From assembly GCA_020060465.1 (NCBI GenBank), contig JAGVAD010000028.1, positions 1 through 64,000 on the forward strand: a stretch of DNA of 64,000 bases, given 5' to 3'. The translations under genes and the position numbers were made by a program. The notes beneath the pieces were generated by a model. That model worked only from the letters and a program-made list of their open reading frames with translations. It was not told the DNA's origin and did not search any database. This document shows positions 38,713 to 47,356 of this stretch, one piece after another (position 1 is the first letter of the stretch; each line of letters starts with the position of its first letter). This DNA is from Anaerolineales bacterium. Lineage in GTDB: Bacteria > Chloroflexota > Anaerolineae > Anaerolineales > UBA4823.

Positions 38713-39594
38713 TTATGTTGAGGGGGCTTGCAATTTATCCAGGAGCGCGGCCAGGGCTTCTCGCGCAGGGGAGGGTTTTGCTGCGCGCTTCAAGCCGGTC
38801 AGCGCCAGGCTGCGGCGTTTATCCAGCTCAGCCAGCAAATAAAGAACCCCGCCGTTGCCCTCGATCATCTGGACGATCTCCGCCGCCGCTTCGGGGTTAT
38901 GTCCCGCTTTCCAAACCAACCGATTAAATCGTTCAATGATTTCGCCCGTGCACACCTCACGCAGATACGCCGCCGGCAACGAACGCAACAGGCTACGCGC
39001 ATCCACTGCGCCCTTTTGCTCCGTCAGATCGCGGTAATCCCCCAGGTCGTCCAATATTTGGATCAGCAGCCCCATATTCAAGCCGAACTGCTGGAAACCC
39101 TCCAGGACCTCTGGCCGATCCGTTGCCAGCCGCGCCCCGGCCTGGCAGGCCAACGAAAAAAACGCCCCCGATTTAGCGCTGGCAATGCGCCAATATTCTT
39201 CTAAGGTTGGCTCAGGGGTGTTGAAATCGGCGAATTGACCGCTGCTCATGAGCAGGAACGGCTGCAAGACTTGTACCGCGGCTGCTCGTTGCGTCTGCCG
39301 GGAGATGGGCAGATCATCCAATTCTTCCAGCGCCAGGCAGGCGCTGAAATATAGCCCGGTGGCGGCGTTTAAAGCCAAACCCGGCCCCTGCATAGCCCAC
39401 CAGGGGTCTGGCTCGTCCTGATCCTCCACGCTATCCATCAGGTGAGCGGCGGCGTAAAATAACAGCCAGGCTGCCGCCACCGCATCCGTCCACTGCGCCT
39501 CTCCACCGGCCGCCTGACAGCATAAACCCGGCAGCGCCGCCCATACGGAAGGGTCGCGCCCACCTTCGCTTTTCGAATGCAAAGCCAGGCGCAT
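38713..39594 (-). CDS. ComQ-like class 1 isoprenoid synthase (possible peptide prenyltransferase)
   Basis: A protein of at least 293 residues with an all-alpha isoprenyl synthase fold. It has two Asp-rich metal-binding motifs: DSVEDQDEPD in the first half and ILDDLGDYRD (DDLGD) in the second. The GGKRxRP motif of chain-length prenyl synthases is absent, as in ComQ. The next upstream gene encodes a 67-residue peptide with a penultimate Trp, and the next downstream gene is a kinase with a ComP-like sensor, so peptide prenylation is a good hypothesis. The open frame continues upstream from 39594 with coding-like sequence (IWDLVEQVWRKSGAWPEF) to the TAG that ends the peptide gene, so the true start is probably earlier, with a rare start codon. 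Alternatives are a small terpene or prenyl-diphosphate synthase. Confidence 0.7.
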   Translation of the reverse strand: MRLALHSKSEGGRDPSVWAALPGLCCQAAGGEAQWTDAVAAAWLLFYAAAHLMDSVEDQDEPDPWWAMQGPGLALNAATGLYFSACLALEELDDLPISRQTQRAAAVQVLQPFLLMSSGQFADFNTPEPTLEEYWRIASAKSGAFFSLACQAGARLATDRPEVLEGFQQFGLNMGLLIQILDDLGDYRDLTEQKGAVDARSLLRSLPAAYLREVCTGEIIERFNRLVWKAGHNPEAAAEIVQMIEGNGGVLYLLAELDKRRSLALTGLKRAAKPSPAREALAALLDKLQAPST

Positions 39595-39696
39595 GACCTC
39601 GACAAATTCGGGCCATGCGCCAGACTTGCGCCAGACCTGCTCGACCAGATCCCAGATTGGCTGCGATCGAGCAGTTACAGGAGAGTCAGGAATAAC

Positions 39697-39900
39697 CTAT
39701 CTCCAGTTTTCAGCTTTTTTCACGATATCGGACAGATCAACTTCAGGATCGCGACGCTTGAGGCCGACCTTCAGGAAATCCAGCTCCTCTTTGCTCAGTC
39801 GGAATCCGCGTTGAGCCAGGGCGCTCTCGGGGTCGAGTTTCCATTGAGCGGCGAAATCACGATCGGTGGACATGCGGTGGACTACCTGTGCGAGAGACAT
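39697..39900 (-). CDS. Putative ComX-like/RiPP-type precursor peptide
   Basis: A 67-residue peptide beginning MSLAQVVHRMSTDRDFA and ending KKAENWR, with Trp66 next to last. The ATG at 39900 is chosen because GGAGG lies 6 bp upstream; an ATG four codons earlier overlaps that ribosome-binding site. The leader-like part has a helical shape with a conserved-looking FAAQWKLDPESALAQRGFRL then SKEEL (dp..AL...GF.LS.EE). This resembles both Nif11/NHLP leaders and the ComX precursor pattern. The C-terminal Trp would be the modified residue, as in ComX. The gene shares its reading frame with the ComQ-like gene downstream, separated by a single TAG. Function is inferred. Confidence 0.6.
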   Translation of the reverse strand: MSLAQVVHRMSTDRDFAAQWKLDPESALAQRGFRLSKEELDFLKVGLKRRDPEVDLSDIVKKAENWR

Positions 39901-39938
39901 TTTTTCCTCCATAAAATATTAGTTTGTGGGGTTGAATT

Positions 39939-40013
39939 ATGAAATTTTCGTGACGCATCCTAACAAATCTGCAACTTGCATTTTTGTTAGGTTGATGCCC
40001 TAAAAAATTTCAT
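39939..40013. promoter_or_regulatory. Large nested inverted repeat upstream of the peptide gene
   Basis: The inner perfect 9-bp arms CCTAACAAA and TTTGTTAGG (39959-39967 and 39983-39991) sit inside outer arms ATGAAATTTT and AAAATTTCAT (39939-39948 and 40004-40013). The imperfect segments between them hold GCAT/ATGC. The full dyad spans 75 bp and lies 40 bp before the peptide start. It could be an operator or a structured 5' leader; no T-run suits a terminator for the peptide operon. Confidence 0.5.
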
Positions 40014-40036
40014 CTTCCGGTTTTGCGCCAGGGACG

Positions 40037-40058
40037 AGGGGTTGAAAACCGAACCCCT
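40037..40058. repeat. Short hairpin in the 40-kb intergenic gap
   Basis: AGGGGTT and AACCCCT are separated by 8 bp, and flanking CCAGG/CCTGG extend the symmetry. It lies between the large dyad and an AT-rich stretch (TATATAC/TATAT, 40065-40110) that may hold the promoter of the peptide operon. Confidence 0.35.
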
Positions 40059-40129
40059 GGTATGGCATATATGTGGGGTGTGTATATACTTATATCCCCT
40101 GTATATTGGGCTTTCCATAGGAAAAAAGT

Positions 40130-40176
40130 ACCAATCAAAAGAAAAATGAGTAGGAAATTAGTACCCCCGAATTTCC
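40130..40176 (-). terminator. Terminator after the 91-codon gene
   Basis: On the minus strand GGAAATT pairs with AATTTCC across a 10-nt loop, followed by TACTCATTTTTCTTTT. It separates the DUF4139 operon from the peptide-ComQ-kinase unit. Confidence 0.6.
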
Positions 40177-40180
40177 GGTC

Positions 40181-40456
40181 TCACTTCTTTGAAATTCTTT
40201 TCAGCATCTCCCGGATCTCTTCAGCCATTTCGGGCGGCAAATCATCCAGCAGCGGTTTCCGCTCCCCCATCAGGATCAGCGAGAGAATCTCCCCCAGGCG
40301 GCGTTCTTCCGGCGGCGCAGAAGGCAGATGGGCGAGGCGTTGCATCTGGCGAAATAATTGCACCAGCAAACGGCGATCCCCGCGCACGGCGCGCTCCACA
40401 TAGCCCAGCAATTGATCCAACGGCACTCCCGGCTCAGGCATACGCCCCCAAATCAC
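40181..40456 (-). CDS. Small helical protein of unknown function
   Basis: A 91-codon ORF with a GTG start at 40456 (alternative ATG at 40441) and GAGCAGG just upstream. The product is charged and helical, ending in GERKPLLDDLPPEMAEEIRE and a basic tail. That C-terminal pattern (ILxGER-xxxLxxLPPexAExIRExL) resembles tails seen in larger CHAT/TPR-like proteins, so this may be a free-standing version or a remnant of one. It follows the DUF4139 gene by 37 bp and is followed by a terminator, so it looks like the last gene of that operon. Confidence 0.55.
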   Translation of the reverse strand: MIWGRMPEPGVPLDQLLGYVERAVRGDRRLLVQLFRQMQRLAHLPSAPPEERRLGEILSLILMGERKPLLDDLPPEMAEEIREMLKRISKK

Positions 40457-40493
40457 CTGCTCGCCAGTGCAGGCAACTCCTGCATCAGCCGCT

Positions 40494-42071
40494 TCACGGC
40501 AGACCTATGACTTCCATCGTCTGGGGAAATTCGACGCTAAAGTCAAAGCGCAGGGTGAGCTTTTGACGCGGCGATAACGCCAGTTCCCACTCCAGCAGGT
40601 TCAATTCAGTCTGCTTTGTGGGGCGCGGCTCGGTCGTCTCCAATCGCACTTTGATCTCTTCGTGGAGCGAGACCGGCATTTGATCGCGCAGCGTCACCGT
40701 GGCTGGAGAGGGCAGCGCGCTTTCCAGCCGAATCTCGTAGCCGTAATGGAAACGGCGCTTCCCGCCCAATATGGTTTTATCCACCTCGCGCCGCGCCAGC
40801 TCTCGCTCAACTTTGATCCGATCATCCACCCCCAGGAAGATCTCGAATTCGCCTTGCGGCGCGATCAGTTCCATCTGCGTGGCGCCGATAAACTCCGCCC
40901 CGGCAAACAGGTTCGCTTTACCTGGCAGCAGCAAATAGGGGCTATTGTTGACCACTTTGGCGCGGCGGTAAACCGCCGGCGCTAACGCCGGCGCGGAGAC
41001 ATAATCCAAAGCAGGCGGCAGCGAAAATCGCGCTATGACAGCCTTATGCGCTGCGCCATCCGGCGGAATAGAGATCACGCCCGGCGCAAGGTAACTGACC
41101 GTTGCCCCGGATTGAACCAAATTTGCATGCGCTTCTTCGGCCACAATGGCTTCCTCTCGCGCTTCCGCCTGGAGCATCGGCGTCATGCCATGTGCATCCA
41201 TCATTTTTGCCATAGGCGGCGCGCCAGCCAGCGGTTCAGGGGGCGTCGGAGGCAGCGCCCGTACATACCACGGCTCCAGTTCGGGCAATACGGCGGCCAG
41301 AAATGGGCGCGCTGTAGAAAGAGTTAGCCTGACATCCTGCCAGTCTTCGCCGCTTTGCTGGGCGACCTCGGCAAGATAACCCACCTCTAATTGTGGTTCT
41401 CCATCTTCTTCTGTCAATCGCAGATCGTACAATGGCCGCCACAAGGCCCCGCTGACCACATAGCTTAAGTCAATCGTCAGGTCGCCGGGGGTAAGCGCTT
41501 CAAGCTCGATCCAAACGGAATAACGTTCACGCGGGCGCGTGCTGCGCGCCTGATCGAGCTGTTGCTTGAGCTGTTGCAAACGACGCTCAACCGCTCGTTT
41601 GCGCGCCAGTGTGACCTGTCTTTCAGCTTCCATTTCCTCTGCGCGTCTCCGCAGGCTATCCAGCAGCGTACTATGCGCTTCAAAGCTCATTTCGCCGGAT
41701 GCAATCGCGGTAGCAAAAATCGTGGATTGGTTCGCTAAAGCCTCTAACTGGGCGCGCTGATGCGCAATCCATTCGACCTGCGCATCCAGGGCCTGCAGCT
41801 CATCCTGAGCAGCTTCCACCTGCTCTTCCAATTGGCGCACCTGTTCCGCCGGCGTCTCGGTGTAGAAAGTACGTTGCACCTGCGAGCTCAACAGGCGCGC
41901 CGCGGCTGTTCCACGCGCCGTCACTCGCACCGAGTCTGGGCTCAAACGCGCGGACAGATGTGGAATTTCAAGGCGGTGTAGGCCGGTTGTCAGTTCTATC
42001 GCGCCTTGGCGGGTGAGACGCGCTCGATCTACATAAACAACTACCTCAGTCAGGCGGGTTTCCAGTATCAT
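40494..42071 (-). CDS. DUF4140/DUF4139 (mucoidy inhibitor MuiA-like) protein
   Basis: A 525-residue protein. The N-terminal DUF4140 part starts with TEVVVYVDRARLTRQGAIEL. A coiled-coil segment lies at about residues 85-200. The C-terminal DUF4139 beta-rich domain contains YVVSGALWRPLYDLRL, then EVGYLAEVAQQSGEDWQDVRL, and VNNSPYLLLPGKANLF. The molecular role of the family is not known; the name comes from a mucoidy-suppressing gene. The ATG at 42071 is chosen because AGGAGA lies 6 bp upstream. There is no signal peptide. Confidence 0.85.
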   Translation of the reverse strand: MILETRLTEVVVYVDRARLTRQGAIELTTGLHRLEIPHLSARLSPDSVRVTARGTAAARLLSSQVQRTFYTETPAEQVRQLEEQVEAAQDELQALDAQVEWIAHQRAQLEALANQSTIFATAIASGEMSFEAHSTLLDSLRRRAEEMEAERQVTLARKRAVERRLQQLKQQLDQARSTRPRERYSVWIELEALTPGDLTIDLSYVVSGALWRPLYDLRLTEEDGEPQLEVGYLAEVAQQSGEDWQDVRLTLSTARPFLAAVLPELEPWYVRALPPTPPEPLAGAPPMAKMMDAHGMTPMLQAEAREEAIVAEEAHANLVQSGATVSYLAPGVISIPPDGAAHKAVIARFSLPPALDYVSAPALAPAVYRRAKVVNNSPYLLLPGKANLFAGAEFIGATQMELIAPQGEFEIFLGVDDRIKVERELARREVDKTILGGKRRFHYGYEIRLESALPSPATVTLRDQMPVSLHEEIKVRLETTEPRPTKQTELNLLEWELALSPRQKLTLRFDFSVEFPQTMEVIGLP

Positions 42072-42136
42072 GCCCTGTCTCCTGTCCCTTACAACCGACA
42101 ACTATAACGCCGCCCCGAATTTACAGCATGGCGGTT

Positions 42137-45100
42137 CTAGAAGCCTTCGAGCCGTGATAAATCGGCTACGCCATCCGCCAGCCCGGCGACGCGTTGCAGC
42201 AGCCCCAGGCGATTTTGGCGCACGCGTATATCCTCGGTCATCACCAACACTTCATCGAAAAAGCGATTGACCGCCGCCATCATCGGCAAGAAAGCATTCA
42301 GGAAGTCGTCCACCGAACCCGGTCGCCGCGCGGCGGATTCCGCAGCGCATAATGCCGCGTATAGTTCGCGTTCGCCGGGCTCAATGAACAAATCCTCATA
42401 TACAGGATAACGCTCCTTAAATTCGCGTGTGATGCGCACACAACGAGCGTAAGTGGGCAGGATGACGTTCCAGTCGGGGCGATTTACCCAGGCTTCCAGC
42501 GCCTTCGCCGCCTGGGCGGCGATAGCCGGATTGCCGCCATTCACCACTACTGCTGCATCCACCACATCATAACGCAGGCCTTGCTCCAGCAAAACGTTGC
42601 GCAATCGTTCGACAATGAATTCAAAGACAGCCTGCTGACTCTCTGGGCTAGCCTCGATTGGGAGATGGGAAGCTGCGGCGCTGATGCCACGGCGCAGATC
42701 AAAATCCTGTTCCCAGGCGATCAGATTTTGCACCAGGCCCAAAGCCGCCCGCCGTTGCGCAAACGGGTCCTTATTGCCAGAAGGCGAAAGGTCGGCGGCA
42801 AACAATCCTGTCAATGTATCCAGCCGATCCGCCAGGCCGACGACCAGACCTGGACGGCGGCGCGGCGTCTGATCGCCGGCGAAGCGCGGCAGATAATGTT
42901 CAAAGATCGCCTCGGCGACCGCTTCGTCCTCTCCGGATTGCAAGGCGTAATAACGCCCCATCTGCCCTTGTAGCGAGGTCATCTCGACCACCATCTTGGT
43001 CGCCAGATCAGCCTTGCATAGCTCAGCGGCGCGCAGCGCAGCGCGCAGCTCGTCGTCGTTTAAGCTGATTTGCTGAGCCAGGTGGCGCACCAGGGCGACG
43101 ATGCGGCGCGTCTTATCCAGCATAGAACCCAATTTCACCTGGAACGTCAGGGTATCCAGGCGCGGCAGATAGGCTTCCAATGGCCTTTTCAAGTCTTCGC
43201 TCACAAAGAAATCCGCATCGGCAAAGCGGGCGCGGATCACGTGTTCATTGCCGTCGGTCACAATATCCAGCCATTTCCCATCCCCGTTGCGCACCGCGAT
43301 GAAATAAGGCAGCAGGTTCTGACCTGAAGGGTTATTTTCCGCTGCGCCCGCGGAAAGCACCGGAAAATAACGTTGATGTTTTTTCATCACCGAGATCAGC
43401 ACTTCCTGGGGCAACTTCAGGTGCTGTGGATCAAAAGAACCGCGCAGCGCGGTCGGCGCTTCGACAAGGTTGGTCACTTCCGCCAGCAACGCAGAATCTT
43501 CCAACACAACGCCGTTGACTTCTGCCGATAATCGGGCGACCTGCTCCTGGATCGCAGACCGGCGTCTGTCATTATCCAACAAAATCCCCTGGCTGGCCAG
43601 GAAATCGAAATACTCCTGCGGAGAGGAGATTGCCTTTTCTTCCGGCTCGTGAAAACGCAGGCCGCGGGTGATATTGGAGGCGCGCAGCCCGGCGTACTCG
43701 AACGAGACAACCTGGCAGCTTTCACCCTCGCCAAAGATCGCCAATAGCCAACGGATGGGGCGCGAGAAAGCCACGTTGCTGCGGTTCCAGCGCATGGATT
43801 TATCAAAGCGCAGCCCGGCGATCAGCCCAGGAATGGCCTCGGCGAGCACCTCCACCGTCGGACGGCCAGCCTGGCGCACAACAGCCACCGCATAATGCCC
43901 ACCATCCATTTCGCGCACTTGTAAATCCGCTAACGCGACGCCCTTGCTGCGAGCAAAACCTTCTGCGGCGGCGGTCGGCGTCCCATCCGGGCCAAACGCA
44001 CGGTTAGCCGGCGGCCCCTTGATGATTTGCTCCAAGTCTGGCTGGGCTGGGGAAAGATCTTCGACAAACACAACCAAGCGCCGCGGCGTACCCAGGATTT
44101 GCACCTGCCCATGTTCCAGGCGCAGCGAGTCGAGCAATTCTGGAACGCGCTTTTTGAGCTGCTCCAGGGCAGCATCCAAATCGCCGGCGGGCAATTCCTC
44201 GACGCCGATCTCCAGCAAGAAAGGCGCCGCTTGCTGCAAAGTCATCGGGCGCGCTGCACGGCTGGTTGAAATTTCCTCTCCAACCGACCGGTTCTCAGAG
44301 GTATCTGCCAGCCAGGGAAACTCCAGACGCTGACGCTGTTCCAGATACGCTTCAGCAGTGCGACGGGAAAGCTCCCGCATCCGCCCAAACAGCGCCTGGC
44401 GCTCTGTGACGCCCACCGCGCCGCGGGTATCTAACACGTTGAAGGTATGTGAGCATTTCAGGATGTAGTCATGCGCTGGCAGCACCAGACCCTGATCCAG
44501 ACAAGCGCGCGCCTCGGCTTCGAACAGATCATACATCTGGCGCAGGCGTTCAATGTCGGCTATCTCAAAGTAATATTTGCTATGCTCTTGCTCCGCTTGC
44601 AGATTAACATCGCCGTCCGTCAAACGGTCATTCCACTGTATCTCTCGAAAGCTGCCCACCCGCTGCAAGGCGATGGCGATGCGTTCCAACCCATAGGTGA
44701 TTTCCACGGAAACTGGATCCAGGGTAATGCCTCCAGCTTGTTGGAAATAAGTGAATTGGGTGATCTCCTGCCCATCCAACCACACTTCCCAGCCTAATCC
44801 CCAAGCGCCCAGGGCGGGCGATTCCCAATTGTCTTCAACAAAACGGATATCATGCTGAAGCGGGTTGATGCCCAGCGCCTCTAAGGATTGCAAATAGATC
44901 TCTTGCGGGTTGCCTGGATCGGGTTTGAGGATGACCTGAAACTGGTAATGCATTTGCATGCGGTTCGGATTTTCCCCATAACGTCCATCGTCTGGGCGAA
45001 TGGAAGGCTCAACATAAGCCACATTCCACGGCTCTGGGCCCAGGACGCGCAGGAAAGTAGCCGGGTTCATCGTCCCTGCGCCCACCTGCGTATAATATGG

Positions 45101-45181
45101 CTGCCAGATCAGGCAACCCTGTTTGGCCCAGAAATCTTGCAAAGTCATGATAATGGATTGAAAATTTAACGGCTTGGTCAT
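42137..45181 (-). CDS. glyQS: Glycine--tRNA ligase, fused alpha and beta chains (GlyQ-GlyS)
   Basis: A 1014-residue bacterial-type glycyl-tRNA synthetase in one chain. Residues about 1-300 are the alpha subunit ([51 protein letters not shown]). The beta part starts at about residue 320 ([19 protein letters not shown]) and includes [10 protein letters not shown] and [13 protein letters not shown]. It has an HD-like segment and a C-terminal DALR-type domain ([18 protein letters not shown]). Most bacteria with this enzyme form have separate glyQ and glyS genes; the fusion occurs in several lineages. ATG 45181 is chosen; a TTG at 45199 is also in frame. No T-box leader is visible. Confidence 0.93.
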   Translation of the reverse strand: MTKPLNFQSIIMTLQDFWAKQGCLIWQPYYTQVGAGTMNPATFLRVLGPEPWNVAYVEPSIRPDDGRYGENPNRMQMHYQFQVILKPDPGNPQEIYLQSLEALGINPLQHDIRFVEDNWESPALGAWGLGWEVWLDGQEITQFTYFQQAGGITLDPVSVEITYGLERIAIALQRVGSFREIQWNDRLTDGDVNLQAEQEHSKYYFEIADIERLRQMYDLFEAEARACLDQGLVLPAHDYILKCSHTFNVLDTRGAVGVTERQALFGRMRELSRRTAEAYLEQRQRLEFPWLADTSENRSVGEEISTSRAARPMTLQQAAPFLLEIGVEELPAGDLDAALEQLKKRVPELLDSLRLEHGQVQILGTPRRLVVFVEDLSPAQPDLEQIIKGPPANRAFGPDGTPTAAAEGFARSKGVALADLQVREMDGGHYAVAVVRQAGRPTVEVLAEAIPGLIAGLRFDKSMRWNRSNVAFSRPIRWLLAIFGEGESCQVVSFEYAGLRASNITRGLRFHEPEEKAISSPQEYFDFLASQGILLDNDRRRSAIQEQVARLSAEVNGVVLEDSALLAEVTNLVEAPTALRGSFDPQHLKLPQEVLISVMKKHQRYFPVLSAGAAENNPSGQNLLPYFIAVRNGDGKWLDIVTDGNEHVIRARFADADFFVSEDLKRPLEAYLPRLDTLTFQVKLGSMLDKTRRIVALVRHLAQQISLNDDELRAALRAAELCKADLATKMVVEMTSLQGQMGRYYALQSGEDEAVAEAIFEHYLPRFAGDQTPRRRPGLVVGLADRLDTLTGLFAADLSPSGNKDPFAQRRAALGLVQNLIAWEQDFDLRRGISAAASHLPIEASPESQQAVFEFIVERLRNVLLEQGLRYDVVDAAVVVNGGNPAIAAQAAKALEAWVNRPDWNVILPTYARCVRITREFKERYPVYEDLFIEPGERELYAALCAAESAARRPGSVDDFLNAFLPMMAAVNRFFDEVLVMTEDIRVRQNRLGLLQRVAGLADGVADLSRLEGF

Positions 45182-45224
45182 TGATTTATACAAATCCAAT
45201 CGTGAGGTTATAAGTAAAGGACAG

Positions 45225-46616
45225 TTAGAATAATCCTGAGTCGCCAGCGAACATCCAAACGGTCAAGAAAATGAGCAAGATTATCGCCAATAAGGAAAAT
45301 AATGCCATCAATTGTTTGAAGGCGTCTTTAGGTTTGCTGCCCATTATTTTACCGGTTTGGCCGTTGATCATCAGGCGATATTCCTTGCCCTGGAATTGAT
45401 AAACGCCGGTCCACAACGGCAGCAGAATGTGCTTGAACGTCAGCCCACTCCAGTTGCCGCCGCTGATGTTCAAATTGCGTTTTTCGCGTCCCATCTCCAC
45501 CAGGCTATACAGCTCCGGGCGCAATTTATACAGCACTTTTTCGCGCCCCACCAGCGAGGCGTCGGACAGCGAACAATCGTACAGAACGGCAGGCCAGCCG
45601 GCTAAATATTCCGGCTTAAATTCTTTCATCTCCTCCAGGTAGAAAGGCGCCAGGCGATCCAATTCACGCGTGGGCAAGGCGCTCACGCCGGAGACAAGCA
45701 CATCGTTGAAAAAACGCGCCTCGACGCCGCTGGTAGGCAGCCAGCGTTTGCTGTTCCCACTGCCTTCAGCCACCTCGCAAGTCCAACGCGCCTCAACAAC
45801 GCCATCAAACGTCCAGCAAGAATAATAAGCTGGGTGCAAACGCAGCGTCGAATTCGAGCGGAAGAAACCATCCGGCGAGAACAAACCTTTGCTCAGCCAG
45901 CGCCGCGCAATTTGATTGGCTTGCTGTTCGTCAATCTGCATGAGAGCAATGAGCTGAGGTTCAATCAACTCCTCTTGCTCTGGAGAATGCACCAGTTGAT
46001 TGGCGCCGCAATAGGAGCATTCGACAGCTTTCTGACCAGGTGGGAGCAAAGAGAGCGCTCCGCAGCGTTCGCATTTGAACAGTTGTTGCGCCGCCGCCCA
46101 TCGGTGGCCGCGGGTGGTTGGAACGTAAAAATCCAGCGTCTGTTCAGCCTCTCCCGGCTGGATTTTGGAATCTGGCGCAGACTCTGCATAACCGCAGTAT
46201 TCACAGGATAGTCGCTCGCGTTGGATGTTGAAAGTCATGCGTCCGCCGCATTTCGGGCAAGAGAGGGCTTCGCCGCTGGCTTCAACTTCTTGCGGCAGGC
46301 TGCCCCGCTCCAGTCCAGCGCCTTCAGGCATCAACTTCTGTCGCTCGATCTTGCCGGTAAGCAGAGCAAGCCCTCGCCGTGCAGCAACATTAGACGGGTC
46401 AACAGCCACTGCCTTTTCCAGGTATTCAATCTGTTCCTGAGGGTCGTCGGTGGTGGCAGAAAGCCAGATATAGGGTCGGGCATCGTTGTTTTTGAGATAT
46501 ATAGCGCGCTCCAGCAACGATTGAGCCAGACGACGCTGGCCAGACTTGGCGGCGGTGATGCCATCGCGTAAATATTCCTCGAATTGACGCTCGCGATTAT
46601 CGTAGAAACTGTTCAT
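45225..46616 (-). CDS. TPR/zinc-ribbon membrane-tethered protein of unknown function
   Basis: A 463-residue protein. The N-terminal helical repeats (about 1-80) resemble a TPR pair ([40 protein letters not shown]). Two zinc ribbons follow: [10 protein letters not shown] with CEYCGY, and [10 protein letters not shown] with CSYCGA. A beta-rich domain of unknown type comes next, and the C-terminus has one TM helix ([20 protein letters not shown]). The start at 46616 is used; the longer frame begins inside a dispersed repeat (MIRNLRDVH) and is not likely native. The function is not recognised; zinc-ribbon chains of this kind bind nucleic acids or proteins. Confidence 0.75.
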   Translation of the reverse strand: MNSFYDNRERQFEEYLRDGITAAKSGQRRLAQSLLERAIYLKNNDARPYIWLSATTDDPQEQIEYLEKAVAVDPSNVAARRGLALLTGKIERQKLMPEGAGLERGSLPQEVEASGEALSCPKCGGRMTFNIQRERLSCEYCGYAESAPDSKIQPGEAEQTLDFYVPTTRGHRWAAAQQLFKCERCGALSLLPPGQKAVECSYCGANQLVHSPEQEELIEPQLIALMQIDEQQANQIARRWLSKGLFSPDGFFRSNSTLRLHPAYYSCWTFDGVVEARWTCEVAEGSGNSKRWLPTSGVEARFFNDVLVSGVSALPTRELDRLAPFYLEEMKEFKPEYLAGWPAVLYDCSLSDASLVGREKVLYKLRPELYSLVEMGREKRNLNISGGNWSGLTFKHILLPLWTGVYQFQGKEYRLMINGQTGKIMGSKPKDAFKQLMALFSLLAIILLIFLTVWMFAGDSGLF

Positions 46617-46637
46617 GTAATCTTCAGATAATTGGTC

Positions 46638-46738
46638 ATGAACGTCCCGCAGGTTTCTGATCACACAGGCTTGTTTTTAGGGGAACCTGCGGGACGTTTT
46701 GCACCGACGAGACAAACCGATTTCAGTGAATATCAATA
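46638..46738 (+). repeat. Dispersed intergenic repeat, copy B
   Basis: It starts ATGAACGTCCCGCAGGTTTC, has a central AACCTGCGGGACGTTTTGC inverted half, and a tail GACAAACCGATTTCAGTGAA then TATCAATAA. Copy B and copy C (63702) are nearly identical over about 100 bp. It lies 21 bp before the start of the zinc-ribbon gene. Confidence 0.85.
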
Positions 46739-46968
46739 AGTTTACTTGCCCGCTGAGGACTTGTCAATTTGCTTTTTCGTTGGTTGGTCTAAAGGTGATG
46801 GAAGCATTCGGTCGTAGATGCTTATCGAAGCGCAAGCCAGCCGGGGTTTAAAAATTTCCCCCTGAGCCGAATCAATACCAGGGTCAGCCGGCCCCGCCGG
46901 CTTCATGGAGTCGGCTGACAAATGATGTTCAAGTCATACCAGCCCACGGCTGGTTATCTGGAGACGCC
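46739..46968. other. Intergenic stretch without a recognised gene
   Basis: About 230 bp with no convincing ORF. It contains one inverted repeat, GTCAGCCG (46883-46890) and CGGCTGAC (46912-46919), with an inner GCCGG/CCGGC pair. This could be a hairpin of the transcript that ends downstream of the FmdB-type gene. Confidence 0.5.
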
Positions 46969-47178
46969 TCAGACGCTGCCGGTGCTGCAAGACGAAGCCG
47001 AGCTGGCGCTGAAAGAGAACGCGCTACCTGAGGTTTTCGAGGCAAAGGTTGAGATTTTCTTTTTGATATGACGGCTGCCGCAGGCAGGACAGCTCACTTC
47101 TTCGATTGCATGGACGCTGCGCACCAGTTCTTCAAATGGCTGATTACAGTCGCTGCAAACAAATTCAAACAACGGCAT
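46969..47178 (-). CDS. FmdB-family zinc-ribbon protein
   Basis: A 69-residue protein with the family N-terminus MPLFEFVCSDCNQPFEELV and the second metal site CPACGSRHIKKKISTF. The two CxxC pairs make a zinc ribbon. The C-terminus is Ser-rich (FSFSASSASSCS) and low complexity. FmdB-type proteins are small putative regulators of unclear role. It stands alone between the MFS gene and the 46.8-kb gap. Confidence 0.85.
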   Translation of the reverse strand: MPLFEFVCSDCNQPFEELVRSVHAIEEVSCPACGSRHIKKKISTFASKTSGSAFSFSASSASSCSTGSV

Positions 47179-47263
47179 AGAAATCTCCTCGGTGAAAGTG
47201 AATGTTCTGCATATTCACGCTTTAGATGCAATTTTACGCAAATGGTTACAATTCCCTGAACAA

Positions 47264-47299
47264 TCAAAAAGCCCAGCGGATCGTTTTGATTCGCCGGGC
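47264..47299 (-). terminator. Intrinsic terminator after the MFS gene
   Basis: On the minus strand GCCCGGCG pairs with CGCTGGGC (7 of 8 positions) across a 13-nt loop, followed by TTTTTG. It closes the transcript of the MFS exporter. Confidence 0.6.
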
Positions 47300-47356
47300 G
47301 GTGAAAATTCGATAAGAAGAAATATCAATAAAGCTCTAGCGATTGATCGCCAGCAA

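Noticed and set aside
40023-40403. Plus-strand ORF of 126 codons
   Set aside because: It is the opposite strand of the small helical protein and of a hairpin region, with no family-like sequence.
42137-45224. T-box riboswitch before glyQS
   Set aside because: The gap to the upstream gene is only about 43 bp and shows no T-box or stem I.
45225-46664. Longer start for the zinc-ribbon gene (MIRNLRDVHDQ...)
   Set aside because: The extra 16 codons are the dispersed repeat; the same peptide precedes asd in an unrelated gene.
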